Assembly (NCBI GenBank): GCA_964476045.1
Contig: CAYYYJ010000018.1
Span: forward strand, 1 to 22,462
Length of the DNA: 22,462 nt
DNA from: CAYYYJ01 sp964476045
GTDB taxonomy: Archaea > Aenigmatarchaeota > Aenigmatarchaeia > QMZP01 > JACQNV01
Direction of reading: 5' to 3'
The notes beneath the pieces were generated by a model. That model saw only the letters and a list, made by a program, of their open reading frames with translations, searched no databases and was not told the DNA's origin. Every line of letters begins with the position of its first letter. Position 1 is the first letter of the stretch. The translations under genes and the position numbers were made by a program. Positions 6,113 through 13,794 of the stretch are shown here, one piece after another.

Positions 6113-8424
6113 ACAGATTCTTTTCTAATCTTCTCCAATAGGATCCTTCTTTCTGTTCTGGAAATTATTGATTTTACTTTTTCGAAAGAGGCGAGGTCAA
6201 CAGAGATCGAATCCACTCCAAACTCTACCAGTTTTTCTACAAATTCAGGGATCTTTATTCCCTCTCCAACCACGCTTGTTTTGACCCCAAACTTTTTGCA
6301 GCTTTCTATTACTGTTCTTATAGTGGACAAGACAGCAGGATGCATCTCTGAATATAGCATTGACGTCTTTGGGTTTGTTCTGTCAACTCCTAAAATAAGC
6401 TCTGTCAATTCGTTTGAACTTATTGAAACGAAATCTATGCCTTCTTTGCAGAATTGTTCTATGTCTATTGCAGCTGCAGGTGTCTCGATCATTATGCCTA
6501 ATTTTATTGGAATATCTAGAATGGCTTTGACGGCTCTCACCTCTTCTATATTTGTCACGAAAGGCAGGAGCAAGGAAACGTTTGTTAAACCGTTTTGATA
6601 GAGTTTTTTGATCGCATCTATTTCACATCTCAAAATTTCTGGGTTGGCAAGAGTCCTTCTAATCCCCCTGAAGCCGAGGATTGGATTTTGTTCTTTTGTT
6701 TCCTCTTCTGCTGACTCTGCCTGGAGCTCATCTGATTTTATGTCGAGGCTTTTATACCAGATAATTCGTGGATACACAGACGAAGCTAGTTTCTCTATTT
6801 TCTCGAAGATTAATCTAGTGAGTTCTTCTGGATTAGATTTTGAAAGGGCTATCGGCTGTACCCCATTTTCAGAGAGCAGGCTTTCAGATTTTACTATGCC
6901 TATCCCGTCTATATTTTTATTGAGTTTTTCAAAATCCTGGGACAAACAGACATTCGCTTTTATTTCTGTGGCTGTTTGGAAATCGTCTTTTAGGTTCTCT
7001 GTTATCTCTGGTATCGCGGTCTCGATGTGTTGGATTTCTGGTTTAGGTTCTTCTTTTATTATGTAAATTCTCCCTGATGTTGCATCAGAGACGATTTCTT
7101 TATTCTCAGCAAGGAGCTGGGTTGCTTGGGCTGATCCTACTATACAGGGTATTCCAAATTCTCTGCAGATAGTTGCTTGCTGGCTTGTTACACCGCCTTC
7201 ATCGGCGATTATGCAGGAGATTTTGTTTAATTGCGATGTGAGTTCAGGGCTCAGAACAGTTGAAACAACAATATCAGAAGGTTGGATTTTTCCTAGATCC
7301 TCCAAGGAGTAGATTAGCCTGACTTTACCTGAAGAAAGCCCTGGAGAAGCTGGATAACCTGACAATGTGGGCTCACCAAGTTCCTGGTCAGAAAATAGTT
7401 CCTGGCGCACAAACTCTTTATTCATGGCTGTTATCGGCCGAGACTGCAGGATGAATGGCCTTCCTCTCTCAATGGACCATTCTATGTCTTGGCTGACTCC
7501 ACCAAAAATATTTTCAATGGATCTTGACATTTCCACGAGCTTTGTTATTTCGAAATCCTGTAAAACCTGGGACGAAGACTTCTCTGGAGAAAGCGTTTCT
7601 TTTATTGTTTTACCTATCTGATCCCTTCTGAGCAATACGGATTTTTTAGATATTTTTTTCTCTGATTGGTTGGCATTATTTTTGTCCACTAGATATTTGT
7701 CTGGTGTAACAAGGCCTGCAGAATGGGCTTGGCCCAAACCCCATATTGATTCTATAAGAATTTTGGTTTTATCTTTAGTCAAAGGGTCTGCTGTGAAAAC
7801 AGTGCCAGATTTTTCTGACTCCAGCATTTTCTGGACAAGGACAGCTGTAGATTGCCTGAGATCTAGGTTGTGTTTTTTTCTATAGCAGAGAACTTTTGGA
7901 GAGTAAAGGGAGGACCAGCACCTTTTGACAGCTTCTAACAGTCGGTCTGTTCCGCTGATATTGATGAAAGACTTCAATTGGCCTGCAAAGCTTGTGGCTG
8001 ATGGGTCTTGGATTATCGGAGAGGTTCTTACACAGACGAAGACTCTGTCTCTCCCTGCGCGTATTATGTCAAGGGCTGCTCCCCCCACTAATCTAGCTTC
8101 TCTGCCGACTCCTATATTCTCATAGAAATCTTTTACTGGGCGACGTATACTGTCTGTAATATCTGAGTTGACAATGAGATCTTCTATTTCTTTTGATTTC
8201 TGTTTTAATTGTTCGAGATTTTCAAAATCTAAGTTCTGTAAGATCTGCGGAATTCGCTCCTCTAGTTTGTTAAATCTTAAGAAGAATTCGAAAGCTTCTG
8301 TTGTTATTACAAATCCTGGAGGCACAGGGAAGCCAGATCTTAGAAGCTCGCCTAAAACAGCTGCTTTATGGCCTGTTATTTTATTTTCTTTATTCACTTC
8401 ATCGAGGGCGAGAACATAGGGCAT
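6109..8424 (-). CDS. PEP synthase-like protein lacking catalytic His and Cys
   Basis: A 771-residue protein with the three-part layout of phosphoenolpyruvate synthase: ATP-grasp (about 1-335, with VRTSP at 132-136, SFAGQ at 145-149 and ILQSRP at 325-330), swivelling phosphohistidine domain (about 355-455) and PEP/pyruvate TIM barrel (about 490-760, with NPILGFRG at 580-587, MIETPAAA at 645-652 and NELTEL at 671-676). The phosphohistidine motif GG-x-TSH reads GGVTSQ, putting Gln415 (codon CAG at 7180-7182) at the His position. The barrel motif ICGQ reads VVGE, with Val719 at the catalytic Cys. Two Arg motifs that hold PEP read Lys (IVKSE at 510-514, WYKSLD at 556-561). The known reaction needs the His, so this protein is probably not a working PEP synthase. 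It could be a paralogue with a new role, or a decaying gene. A TATA element (GGTTTTAAATCG) lies about 26 nt upstream. Confidence 0.85.
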   Translation of the reverse strand: MPYVLALDEVNKENKITGHKAAVLGELLRSGFPVPPGFVITTEAFEFFLRFNKLEERIPQILQNLDFENLEQLKQKSKEIEDLIVNSDITDSIRRPVKDFYENIGVGREARLVGGAALDIIRAGRDRVFVCVRTSPIIQDPSATSFAGQLKSFINISGTDRLLEAVKRCWSSLYSPKVLCYRKKHNLDLRQSTAVLVQKMLESEKSGTVFTADPLTKDKTKILIESIWGLGQAHSAGLVTPDKYLVDKNNANQSEKKISKKSVLLRRDQIGKTIKETLSPEKSSSQVLQDFEITKLVEMSRSIENIFGGVSQDIEWSIERGRPFILQSRPITAMNKEFVRQELFSDQELGEPTLSGYPASPGLSSGKVRLIYSLEDLGKIQPSDIVVSTVLSPELTSQLNKISCIIADEGGVTSQQATICREFGIPCIVGSAQATQLLAENKEIVSDATSGRIYIIKEEPKPEIQHIETAIPEITENLKDDFQTATEIKANVCLSQDFEKLNKNIDGIGIVKSESLLSENGVQPIALSKSNPEELTRLIFEKIEKLASSVYPRIIWYKSLDIKSDELQAESAEEETKEQNPILGFRGIRRTLANPEILRCEIDAIKKLYQNGLTNVSLLLPFVTNIEEVRAVKAILDIPIKLGIMIETPAAAIDIEQFCKEGIDFVSISSNELTELILGVDRTNPKTSMLYSEMHPAVLSTIRTVIESCKKFGVKTSVVGEGIKIPEFVEKLVEFGVDSISVDLASFEKVKSIISRTERRILLEKIRKESV

Positions 8425-8443
8425 AGTAGTTATTTGATATGGA

Positions 8444-8457
8444 ACGATTTAAAACCT
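8444..8457 (-). promoter_or_regulatory. TATA promoter of the PEP synthase-like gene
   Basis: On the minus strand GGTTTTAAATCG is centred about 26 nt before the ATG at 8424, the distance expected for a leaderless transcript. Confidence 0.5.
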
Positions 8458-8486
8458 AATTCGCTTAGGGTAACTGCTTCAATGTG

Positions 8487-8498
8487 CTTATAAATTTA
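8487..8498 (+). promoter_or_regulatory. TATA promoter deciding the start of the 8517 gene
   Basis: GCTTATAAATTT is centred about 25 nt upstream of the ATG at 8517. This supports that codon rather than the in-frame start at 8484, which would lie inside or upstream of the promoter. Confidence 0.5.
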
Positions 8499-8516
8499 CT
8501 GTTTAATAATGTGCTT

Positions 8517-9203
8517 ATGAAAACTGAAACCAGCGAGAAAAGATCATCTAGACGAGTAGAGAAAATAAGAGATTACGTAACTAGATTAAGTATTTTTGGT
8601 GACCCTGAAGTTTATGCTCAAATAGAAAGAGTTTATGGGAACTTACCTAGAGGAAGGAAGGCAGATGCGCTGAAACTTGTTTTAGGTAGGCTTGAATCTA
8701 TTCCTGAAAGATGTTTATACACAGGTCATTTTAATAATATGAAAGGCCCTTTACTGACTGCGCACATAGAACTGGTCAGGCCTGGGAGATACGAAGGACA
8801 TTATCAGGCTGCCAGAAATTTGTTGAAGAGATACCACAATGATTTTCTTTTACTCAGAGGTGATTCAATAGACGCAGATGGTTCGATCGATCCGAAGGTT
8901 GGTAACAGATTTGCTTTTGCTAGAGCTTTACTGGCTTCTGGGATGGGAGCCAGATATGCAGAAGTGGCTGAGAAAAGATTTTTAGCTCAGGTAGTCAGAG
9001 GAATCAGAGCTATTGTTGTTAGAGCGTCTAGAGACCCTGCTGAAGCCGCTAAAAATTTAGAATTGTCTTTTCCAAAATATGCTTTTACATGGTTAGACCA
9101 AGAGACATTTACAAGCGAAGACGGAGTTTGGAACGACCGAGATATAGCAATAGATTTCAAAGAATTTGCTAAGCAAAAAGCTGAACCAGAACTAAAAACT
9201 TAA
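8517..9203 (+). CDS. Protein of unknown function, basic and helical
   Basis: A 228-residue protein that I do not recognise. The N-terminus is highly charged (EKRSSRRVEKIRDYV), followed by helical segments, a GHF-NNM-KGPLL stretch near residue 73, a QAARNLLKRYHNDF helix near 100, and an Arg/Ala-rich helix (FLAQVVRGIRAIVVRAS) near 155-172. The richness in Arg and Lys would suit nucleic-acid binding, but no catalytic motif is visible and there is no membrane segment. The ATG at 8517 is preferred because a TATA box lies 25 nt upstream. The stop codon shares TTAA with the stop of the convergent rpl10e gene. It stands alone on its strand, between the PEP synthase-like gene and the ribosomal operon. 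Confidence 0.75.
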   Translation: MKTETSEKRSSRRVEKIRDYVTRLSIFGDPEVYAQIERVYGNLPRGRKADALKLVLGRLESIPERCLYTGHFNNMKGPLLTAHIELVRPGRYEGHYQAARNLLKRYHNDFLLLRGDSIDADGSIDPKVGNRFAFARALLASGMGARYAEVAEKRFLAQVVRGIRAIVVRASRDPAEAAKNLELSFPKYAFTWLDQETFTSEDGVWNDRDIAIDFKEFAKQKAEPELKT

Positions 9204-9724
9204 TTTGCTTTTTCTACAACAACTTTGCAAGGCGTTGGCAATTTAGAGACAGCGACTTTGAATGCTTTCTTGATCTCAGAGTATTTGCCTGGTATGGATT
9301 TTACTACGAGGATTTTCTGGTTTTGAAAAACCCTGGCTGCTGTTCCTACAGGCCTTCCGAAAGCTAGCCTCATTCCAGACTGGTATCGATCCGCACCTGC
9401 ACCTGTAGCCATTGCATTTTCTCTCAACACATGGTGCGGGAAGACTAGAATTTTCATAAAAAAGTTTTCTTCGCCAATTGAATCTGCTAGATATTTGTTT
9501 GCTGCGACTCTTGCTGCCTCTAGGGAATTGTGGCGGATCTGGACTGACCTTTCTGCAACTAGGCTTACATTCAGAGTAAAGTTGTCTTTAGGCTTGCCCA
9601 TCTCAAATGTTACAAGTTTGGATCCTGGAACTCCTTTGATGTAACCTTTTTTAGGCTTTTTCTGGCTCTGCCTTGTGTATGGCCTCTTTAATAATCTGTA
9701 GCATCTTCCTGGTCTAATTCCCAT
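9200..9724 (-). CDS. rpl10e: 50S ribosomal protein L10e (uL16)
   Basis: A 174-residue archaeal/eukaryotic L10e, the counterpart of bacterial L16, which sits near the tRNA sites of the large subunit. Recognised from the N-terminus MGIRPGRCYR, the PYTRQSQKKPKKGYIKGVPG stretch and the central GADRYQSGMR-x-AFG loop. Length is normal for the family. It is the last gene of the minus-strand operon, 12 nt after dcd, with a GAGGT Shine-Dalgarno-like sequence a few bases before its ATG. Its 3' end meets the unknown plus-strand gene at a shared TTAA. Confidence 0.97.
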   Translation of the reverse strand: MGIRPGRCYRLLKRPYTRQSQKKPKKGYIKGVPGSKLVTFEMGKPKDNFTLNVSLVAERSVQIRHNSLEAARVAANKYLADSIGEENFFMKILVFPHHVLRENAMATGAGADRYQSGMRLAFGRPVGTAARVFQNQKILVVKSIPGKYSEIKKAFKVAVSKLPTPCKVVVEKAN

Positions 9725-9736
9725 AAAACCTCAGTA

Positions 9737-10342
9737 CTAGCCTTTAGTTTTTGTATCTTTATATACCTTTGTCAGCCACTCAACGCTGTTGTCTTTATGG
9801 ATTTTGCTTTCTGTGACAGTTGTCTGGTTCTTGTATTTCGAATCGCGCATGTTGTATGGCTTCTCTGCTGGCGAAGTCATCTTAAAGAAAAGGAGTTTTG
9901 CCACTCTCATATCAGGGTATATTATAACTGGCATCTTGCCTAGATTTGCTATTTCCAGGACAAGGCGGCCTTCGAATCCAGGATCAACCCATGCAGATGT
10001 TATGTGAGCTGTGATTCCTAACCTGCCTAAAGAGGAGCGGCCATCAACATAGCCTACAATATCGGCAGGTATTTTTATTTTCTCTTTTGTTATACCTAGA
10101 ACAAATTCTTTTGGGTGGAGAATGAGGCGGCCTCCCTCTTCTAAAATTATATCTTCTGTGTACTGTTTGGGATTTCTTGAATCAATGAAAGCTTCTTGGG
10201 TATATTTGAAAACTTTGAATTCAGATCCCAACTTGAGATCAACGCAAGCTGCCTGTATCTGGACTTCTGGATCTGTCAACGGTTCTATAACAATCTTGCC
10301 TTCAGCTAAATATTTCCTAATCTCGTGGTCTGGGAGGATCAT
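9737..10342 (-). CDS. dcd: dCTP deaminase
   Basis: A 201-residue trimeric-fold enzyme that deaminates dCTP to dUTP on the way to dTMP. Motifs: DGRSSLGRLG at 100-109 (triphosphate binding, Arg102 and Ser104), HITSAWVDPGFEG at 113-125, catalytic Glu130 in LVLEIAN, and the C-terminal lid region with YNM...Y-KNQ-TTVTESKI. Some archaeal homologues also hydrolyse dUTP; the sequence does not decide that. It lies between tfs and rpl10e in the operon, but the 54-nt gap upstream contains CTTATTTAAAAC (minus strand) about 37 nt before the ATG, so an internal promoter is possible. ThyA further along the window would use the downstream dUMP. Confidence 0.95.
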   Translation of the reverse strand: MILPDHEIRKYLAEGKIVIEPLTDPEVQIQAACVDLKLGSEFKVFKYTQEAFIDSRNPKQYTEDIILEEGGRLILHPKEFVLGITKEKIKIPADIVGYVDGRSSLGRLGITAHITSAWVDPGFEGRLVLEIANLGKMPVIIYPDMRVAKLLFFKMTSPAEKPYNMRDSKYKNQTTVTESKIHKDNSVEWLTKVYKDTKTKG

Positions 10343-10372
10343 ATTTTCAGAATTAAAGTAGTTGACTTAGAA

Positions 10373-10384
10373 GTTTTAAATAAG
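10373..10384 (-). promoter_or_regulatory. Possible internal promoter before dcd
   Basis: CTTATTTAAAAC on the minus strand is centred about 37 nt before the dcd start, in the largest gap of the operon (54 nt). It would give a leader of about 10 nt. Weak, because AT-rich gaps contain such sequences by chance. Confidence 0.35.
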
Positions 10385-10396
10385 ATAGAAAACTGG

Positions 10397-10720
10397 CTAA
10401 CCGTACTCTCTCCACGAATGCCTGCATTTAGTGCACCTTAAAAATAGTGTTGGAGCTTCATCAGCCGAACGGGTCTGCTGGATCCACCAATACGCTTCTT
10501 TGTTTTGGCACTTCGGGCACACTGTCTTTGTTTTTGGTAGAGCTTCCTCACTTTTTTCGATTACTATGATCTCTTCCATTGGCGCTTTCTGGACTTTTTC
10601 TTTTATTTCCAGAGGCTTATAATCTTTTGATTTATAGCCACATTTCCTGCAGACCAAGAAAGACTTCGCGCCTTCTTTTTTAGCGACCAGAACGAGGCCA
10701 CAGCTATCACAGAATTCCAT
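10397..10720 (-). CDS. tfs: Transcription factor S (TFIIS/RpoM-like)
   Basis: A 107-residue protein with two zinc ribbons. The N-terminal ribbon has Cys4, Cys7, Cys24 and Cys27, like Rpb9; the C-terminal ribbon has Cys68, Cys71, Cys96 and Cys99. The invariant acidic pair Asp87-Glu88 in RSADEAPT is present; it reaches the RNA polymerase active site and promotes cleavage of backtracked RNA. Length and layout are typical of archaeal TFS. A charged linker joins the ribbons (about 35-62). It lies in the operon with rpoL, in line with a role in transcription. The gap of 38 nt to the signal peptidase gene shows nothing else. Confidence 0.95.
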   Translation of the reverse strand: MEFCDSCGLVLVAKKEGAKSFLVCRKCGYKSKDYKPLEIKEKVQKAPMEEIIVIEKSEEALPKTKTVCPKCQNKEAYWWIQQTRSADEAPTLFLRCTKCRHSWREYG

Positions 10721-10758
10721 AAATAGTTAATTGGAGGGGTGGGAACCGGAAACAATTT

Positions 10759-11271
10759 CTAAGCAGGTTTCCACCTTTCTTTCTTATTTGTTACAAGGTA
10801 TATAAATGTTAGTGCGGCGAAGAGTAGGGCCACAAGTAAAATATTTTGCGCCAATACTTCTGTTATTCCTATTTTTACCCAACCAAGAAGAGGCAGTATC
10901 AATATTTCTTTGCCTTTTATCTGGCTGAACTCTATGCCTTTCTCCCATGGATGCTGGTCTGTGTTGGCATCCCCTTTAGTTTGATACGTCCCGTCAGAAT
11001 TTATGTCAACCAATCTGTGGACAATTGGAACTGTTCTTCCTGGAACAGAAAAAACCATCACATCTCCTGTCTTCAGATCGCTTTGTTTAACCCCTTGTAT
11101 TATTAAGATGTCCCCTCTCCAAAAGAAAGGTGACATTGAATTTGACTCGACAGCAACTATTGGGTATTGTGTTGCCATGACAAAGGTCATGCCGTAGTTT
11201 ACTGTGACTGCTAGAAATATTCCAATTATTATGAACAGGAGCGTATCTTTACTGCTTGATTTTTTCCCCAT
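10759..11271 (-). CDS. Signal peptidase I, archaeal/ER (Sec11) type
   Basis: A 170-residue membrane protease that removes signal peptides from exported proteins on the outer face of the membrane. A membrane segment spans about 11-32. The nucleophile is Ser45 in SNSMSPFFWRGD; the general base is His85 in PIVHRLVDI, the His that replaces Lys in the archaeal/ER group; an acidic residue follows in KGDANTD (Asp101). A second hydrophobic segment near 135-158 and a basic tail end the protein. The start overlaps DUF99 by 23 nt. Its place among transcription and translation genes is common in compact archaeal genomes. SecD and SecF elsewhere in the window serve the same export route. Confidence 0.93.
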   Translation of the reverse strand: MGKKSSSKDTLLFIIIGIFLAVTVNYGMTFVMATQYPIVAVESNSMSPFFWRGDILIIQGVKQSDLKTGDVMVFSVPGRTVPIVHRLVDINSDGTYQTKGDANTDQHPWEKGIEFSQIKGKEILILPLLGWVKIGITEVLAQNILLVALLFAALTFIYLVTNKKERWKPA

Positions 11272-11845
11272 ATTTAAGGCCAGAGCAGATAAGGTCTGCT
11301 GCCCTCAGAGGCTCTGGTACTATAGACCTTGTTGACGTGAGTTTAATAATCTTTTCCGCAATTTCATTTTCTATTCCAGCCATTTGGTAATGTAGGATGC
11401 CCTGAGTGATGTTGTTTTGAATTTCCAGCCTGTTTATTCTGCCAGCTTTTTTTATTAAATCTAATCTGATTCTTGAATCTTGGAAGTTTTCTAACGCTTT
11501 TTGTATAAGAGTTAAATTCGGGTTTTGCCTTACAATAGAAATTACAGGCAGCTCTGTATCGCTGAAAAGTTTATTGATGTCCACAATATTAAATCCGCCT
11601 AAAGTTATTCCGTTGAGCATTATAATTCGGAGTTGATCATAATGCTTAGATTTTTTTATGCATTCTGTTAGCTTTTCTGTAGAATCTAACCCGTCGACTT
11701 TGATTTTAGTGGAGATTAGACCATCGAGATGGCTACCGCCTCTGTAGATAGCTCCGACTACTAGAGTATCTTTCTGCTTTCTTGTGAAAGCGCAATCATC
11801 GAAACCGACAATCCTTATTTCTGGTTTTATTTTATTAAGTTCCAT
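11249..11845 (-). CDS. DUF99 family protein (endonuclease dU-like)
   Basis: A 198-residue archaeal DUF99 protein. The N-terminal RIVGFDDCAF (11-20) with the Asp16-Asp17 pair, followed by VVGAIYRGG, and the later MLNGITLGGFNIVDI strand are the family hallmarks. DUF99 is related in fold to endonuclease V, and members have been linked to cleavage at deoxyuridine or similar lesions; I do not claim activity here. It sits between a small unknown gene (11-nt overlap) and the signal peptidase (23-nt overlap), so it is clearly co-translated in the operon. A DNA-repair role beside dcd, which makes dUTP, would be fitting, but this is inference. Confidence 0.88.
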   Translation of the reverse strand: MELNKIKPEIRIVGFDDCAFTRKQKDTLVVGAIYRGGSHLDGLISTKIKVDGLDSTEKLTECIKKSKHYDQLRIIMLNGITLGGFNIVDINKLFSDTELPVISIVRQNPNLTLIQKALENFQDSRIRLDLIKKAGRINRLEIQNNITQGILHYQMAGIENEIAEKIIKLTSTRSIVPEPLRAADLICSGLKYGEKIKQ

Positions 11846-12137
11846 TAGGAGCAGTTGGTTTTTGTCCTATATTACTCAATCTTCTGAAGGCGTATTCTCC
11901 TACAGGGTGTAGAAAATCGCCTCTGTGCAATCTTGGTTCTTGAGTTACGATATCTATCTCGTACCCCTGGAATCTTGCCAGCCTTACAGTTTCTTCAGCA
12001 GATTGCAGGCTAACTCCGCCAGAAGGGTCTGAATCTGGTAAAGCAGGATATGCGTGATAAGAAAAGTGGTTTGGCCTAGAATTGACTAGAGAAAGATCTT
12101 TGTAAACAATAAGTTTTTTAGTTGCGACATCTGTCAT
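11835..12137 (-). CDS. Small protein of unknown function in the rpoL operon
   Basis: A 100-residue protein that I do not recognise. Visible features are a Lys-rich start (TKKLIVYKDLSLV), a proline/serine-rich middle (YPALPDSDPSGGVSL), a helix-strand unit SAEETVRLARFQGYEIDIVT near 46-65, and a histidine-containing tail (RLHRGDFLHPVGEY). No membrane segment or cysteine pair. Translation is almost certain: it starts one nt after the rpoL stop and overlaps the DUF99 start by 11 nt. The context suggests a cytoplasmic role linked to RNA polymerase, translation or DNA repair, without evidence for which. Confidence 0.75.
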   Translation of the reverse strand: MTDVATKKLIVYKDLSLVNSRPNHFSYHAYPALPDSDPSGGVSLQSAEETVRLARFQGYEIDIVTQEPRLHRGDFLHPVGEYAFRRLSNIGQKPTAPNGT

Positions 12138-12138
12138 A

Positions 12139-12408
12139 TTATTTCTTGGCCACAGCAGAGAATTCTTTTTCGAATTCTTTTGCCTGCTCTATGATCATTT
12201 GTATAGAAGAATTCAGGATTTTCTTTGGATTTTCTCCTTGGATAATTAATTGGGGAGCAGCAAAATAAGGGTGATTAAGAAGATAAGAAGCCTGGTCTGC
12301 CCCTGCTTTCCAGGCGTTTTCCCTTAGGATATTTAGAAGCGTGTGGTTTTCTCCTTCAACTGCGATCTTCAGCTTGTTTTTCTCATCTTCGAGGACTTCT
12401 AATTTCAT
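12139..12408 (-). CDS. rpoL: DNA-directed RNA polymerase subunit L
   Basis: An 89-residue homologue of eukaryotic Rpb11 that pairs with RpoD in the assembly platform of archaeal RNA polymerase. Recognised from GENHTLLNILRENAWK at 19-34, DQASYLLNHPYFAAPQLIIQG at 38-58 and the following acidic helix. Length is normal. First gene of the minus-strand operon that runs to rpl10e. The promoter region is shared with the divergent hmgA gene; GTTATATAAACC on the minus strand lies about 39 nt upstream of the ATG. Confidence 0.95.
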   Translation of the reverse strand: MKLEVLEDEKNKLKIAVEGENHTLLNILRENAWKAGADQASYLLNHPYFAAPQLIIQGENPKKILNSSIQMIIEQAKEFEKEFSAVAKK

Positions 12409-12436
12409 AAGATCAGGCTAATGGTAATATACTCAA

Positions 12437-12487
12437 CTTAGGTTTATATAACTTACTTCGACGGTGGATTAAAAGGTTTATATAGAC
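12437..12487. promoter_or_regulatory. Divergent rpoL/hmgA promoter region with a repeated TATA element
   Basis: The 10-mer GGTTTATATA occurs at 12441-12450 and again at 12475-12484. The right copy is about 33 nt before the hmgA ATG and is the likely hmgA TATA. The left copy reads TATATAAACC on the minus strand, about 39 nt before the rpoL ATG, and is the likely rpoL TATA. Each would leave a leader of roughly 5-15 nt. Confidence 0.5.
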
Positions 12488-12513
12488 TATAGGCTTACCT
12501 TACTATAGAATTT

Positions 12514-13794
12514 ATGGGTCATGAAGCTATTTACTCCGAATTGAAAGAAGGTAAAATAAAGCCTTACAAGCTGGAACAGGCTATTCTAGAGAAGGTTTTC
12601 AATAACAAAAAGGAGAAGTTTGTGGAAGCAAGTAAAGCTGCTGTTGAGCTTAGATTAAAGTTTTTTGAAGAGCATTGCAATAAAAAGTTTGCTAATATTA
12701 GCAAAGGTTTTGTTTCTATTGTGGACCCTGAGAAAATGACAACAGGAATAGAGAACCAGATTGGCGGATCTATTGTACCACTGGGTATTGGCGGACCTCT
12801 GAAGATTTTAGGGGAGCACGCGATAGGGGAGTTTCATTTACCTGTTGCAACAAATGAGGCGGCGCTGGTGGCCGGGCTCACAAGAGGATGTTCTGTATTC
12901 AATCAAGCTGGCGGGATAAAGGTGATTGTTACTAGAGACCATATGACTCGAGCCCCCTTGGTCGAACTTCCAGATATTAAAAAAGCCAGATGGTTGGTTG
13001 AGGAGGTTAAGAAGAAAGGTGAGTTGTATCAAAAAATAAAAACAGCTGCTGAAAAGGAAAGTAAAGTTTCTAAGCTTCTGGATATCCAGCCATTTCAGAT
13101 TGGGAGGAGAGTGCATCTCAGGTTTTATTTCCAGACAGGGGATGCGATGGGAATGAACTCTGTTACCAAGTATTCTGCTAACGGGATAAAGGCTTTGAGA
13201 GGAGAGGATCCTGAAATTAAATTAATCAGCCTTGCACAGAATATGTGCTCGGACAAAAAAGCAACACACACGAATGTTTTATTGGGGCGGGGAAAATCAG
13301 TTGAGACCGAATGCTTAATTCCAGGGAAATTGATAAGAGAGACGTTCAAGGTCGAACCAGAAGAGATGGTTAAACTTGTTCAGCTAAAACACCAGGGGAC
13401 TGCGCTTGCAGGAAGCTTCTCTGGGTTTAATGTCAATGTTGCTAACACAATAGCTGCAATGTTTATTGCAACTGGACAGGATGCTGCGCAGATTGTCGAG
13501 AGCTCTTCTGCTTTTGTGAATTTAGAAATGGTTGGGAAAGATCTTTTATTTTCCGGATCATTTCCGTGCCTGGAAGTTGCTACTGTTGGTGGAGGGACTG
13601 GGTTTGGAACTGCTAAAGAGTGCTTAGAAATTCTCGGGTGCGCTGGGTCAGGAAAAATCCCCGGAGACAATGCAAAAAAGCTGGCAGAAATAATAGCGTG
13701 CGCAGCTTCTGCACAGGATCTGAATTTGTTTGGGGCACAGGCCCATGAATATGAACTTGCGGAGTCGCATATTAAGTTGGCGAGGGGGAAGTAA
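12514..13794 (+). CDS. hmgA: Hydroxymethylglutaryl-CoA reductase
   Basis: A 426-residue class I-type soluble HMG-CoA reductase that makes mevalonate for archaeal lipid and quinone synthesis. Motifs: ENQIGGSIVPLGIGGPL at 80-96, catalytic Glu115 in PVATNEAALVAG, GDAMGMN at 209-215, catalytic Lys248 in CSDKKA, and Asp323 in IATGQDAAQ. At the C-terminus, the family His lies five residues before a conserved SH; here that place is Glu414 (HEYELAESH), with a His at 411 one turn earlier. No membrane segments. It has its own promoter divergent from rpoL. mvaD, further left, is another step of the same pathway. The call is firm; only the C-terminal His is unusual. Confidence 0.95.
   Translation: MGHEAIYSELKEGKIKPYKLEQAILEKVFNNKKEKFVEASKAAVELRLKFFEEHCNKKFANISKGFVSIVDPEKMTTGIENQIGGSIVPLGIGGPLKILGEHAIGEFHLPVATNEAALVAGLTRGCSVFNQAGGIKVIVTRDHMTRAPLVELPDIKKARWLVEEVKKKGELYQKIKTAAEKESKVSKLLDIQPFQIGRRVHLRFYFQTGDAMGMNSVTKYSANGIKALRGEDPEIKLISLAQNMCSDKKATHTNVLLGRGKSVETECLIPGKLIRETFKVEPEEMVKLVQLKHQGTALAGSFSGFNVNVANTIAAMFIATGQDAAQIVESSSAFVNLEMVGKDLLFSGSFPCLEVATVGGGTGFGTAKECLEILGCAGSGKIPGDNAKKLAEIIACAASAQDLNLFGAQAHEYELAESHIKLARGK

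Noticed and set aside
7670..8419. Plus-strand open frames inside the PEP synthase-like gene
   Set aside because: They are antisense to a long gene with clear family motifs; their translations show no ordered motif or start signal.
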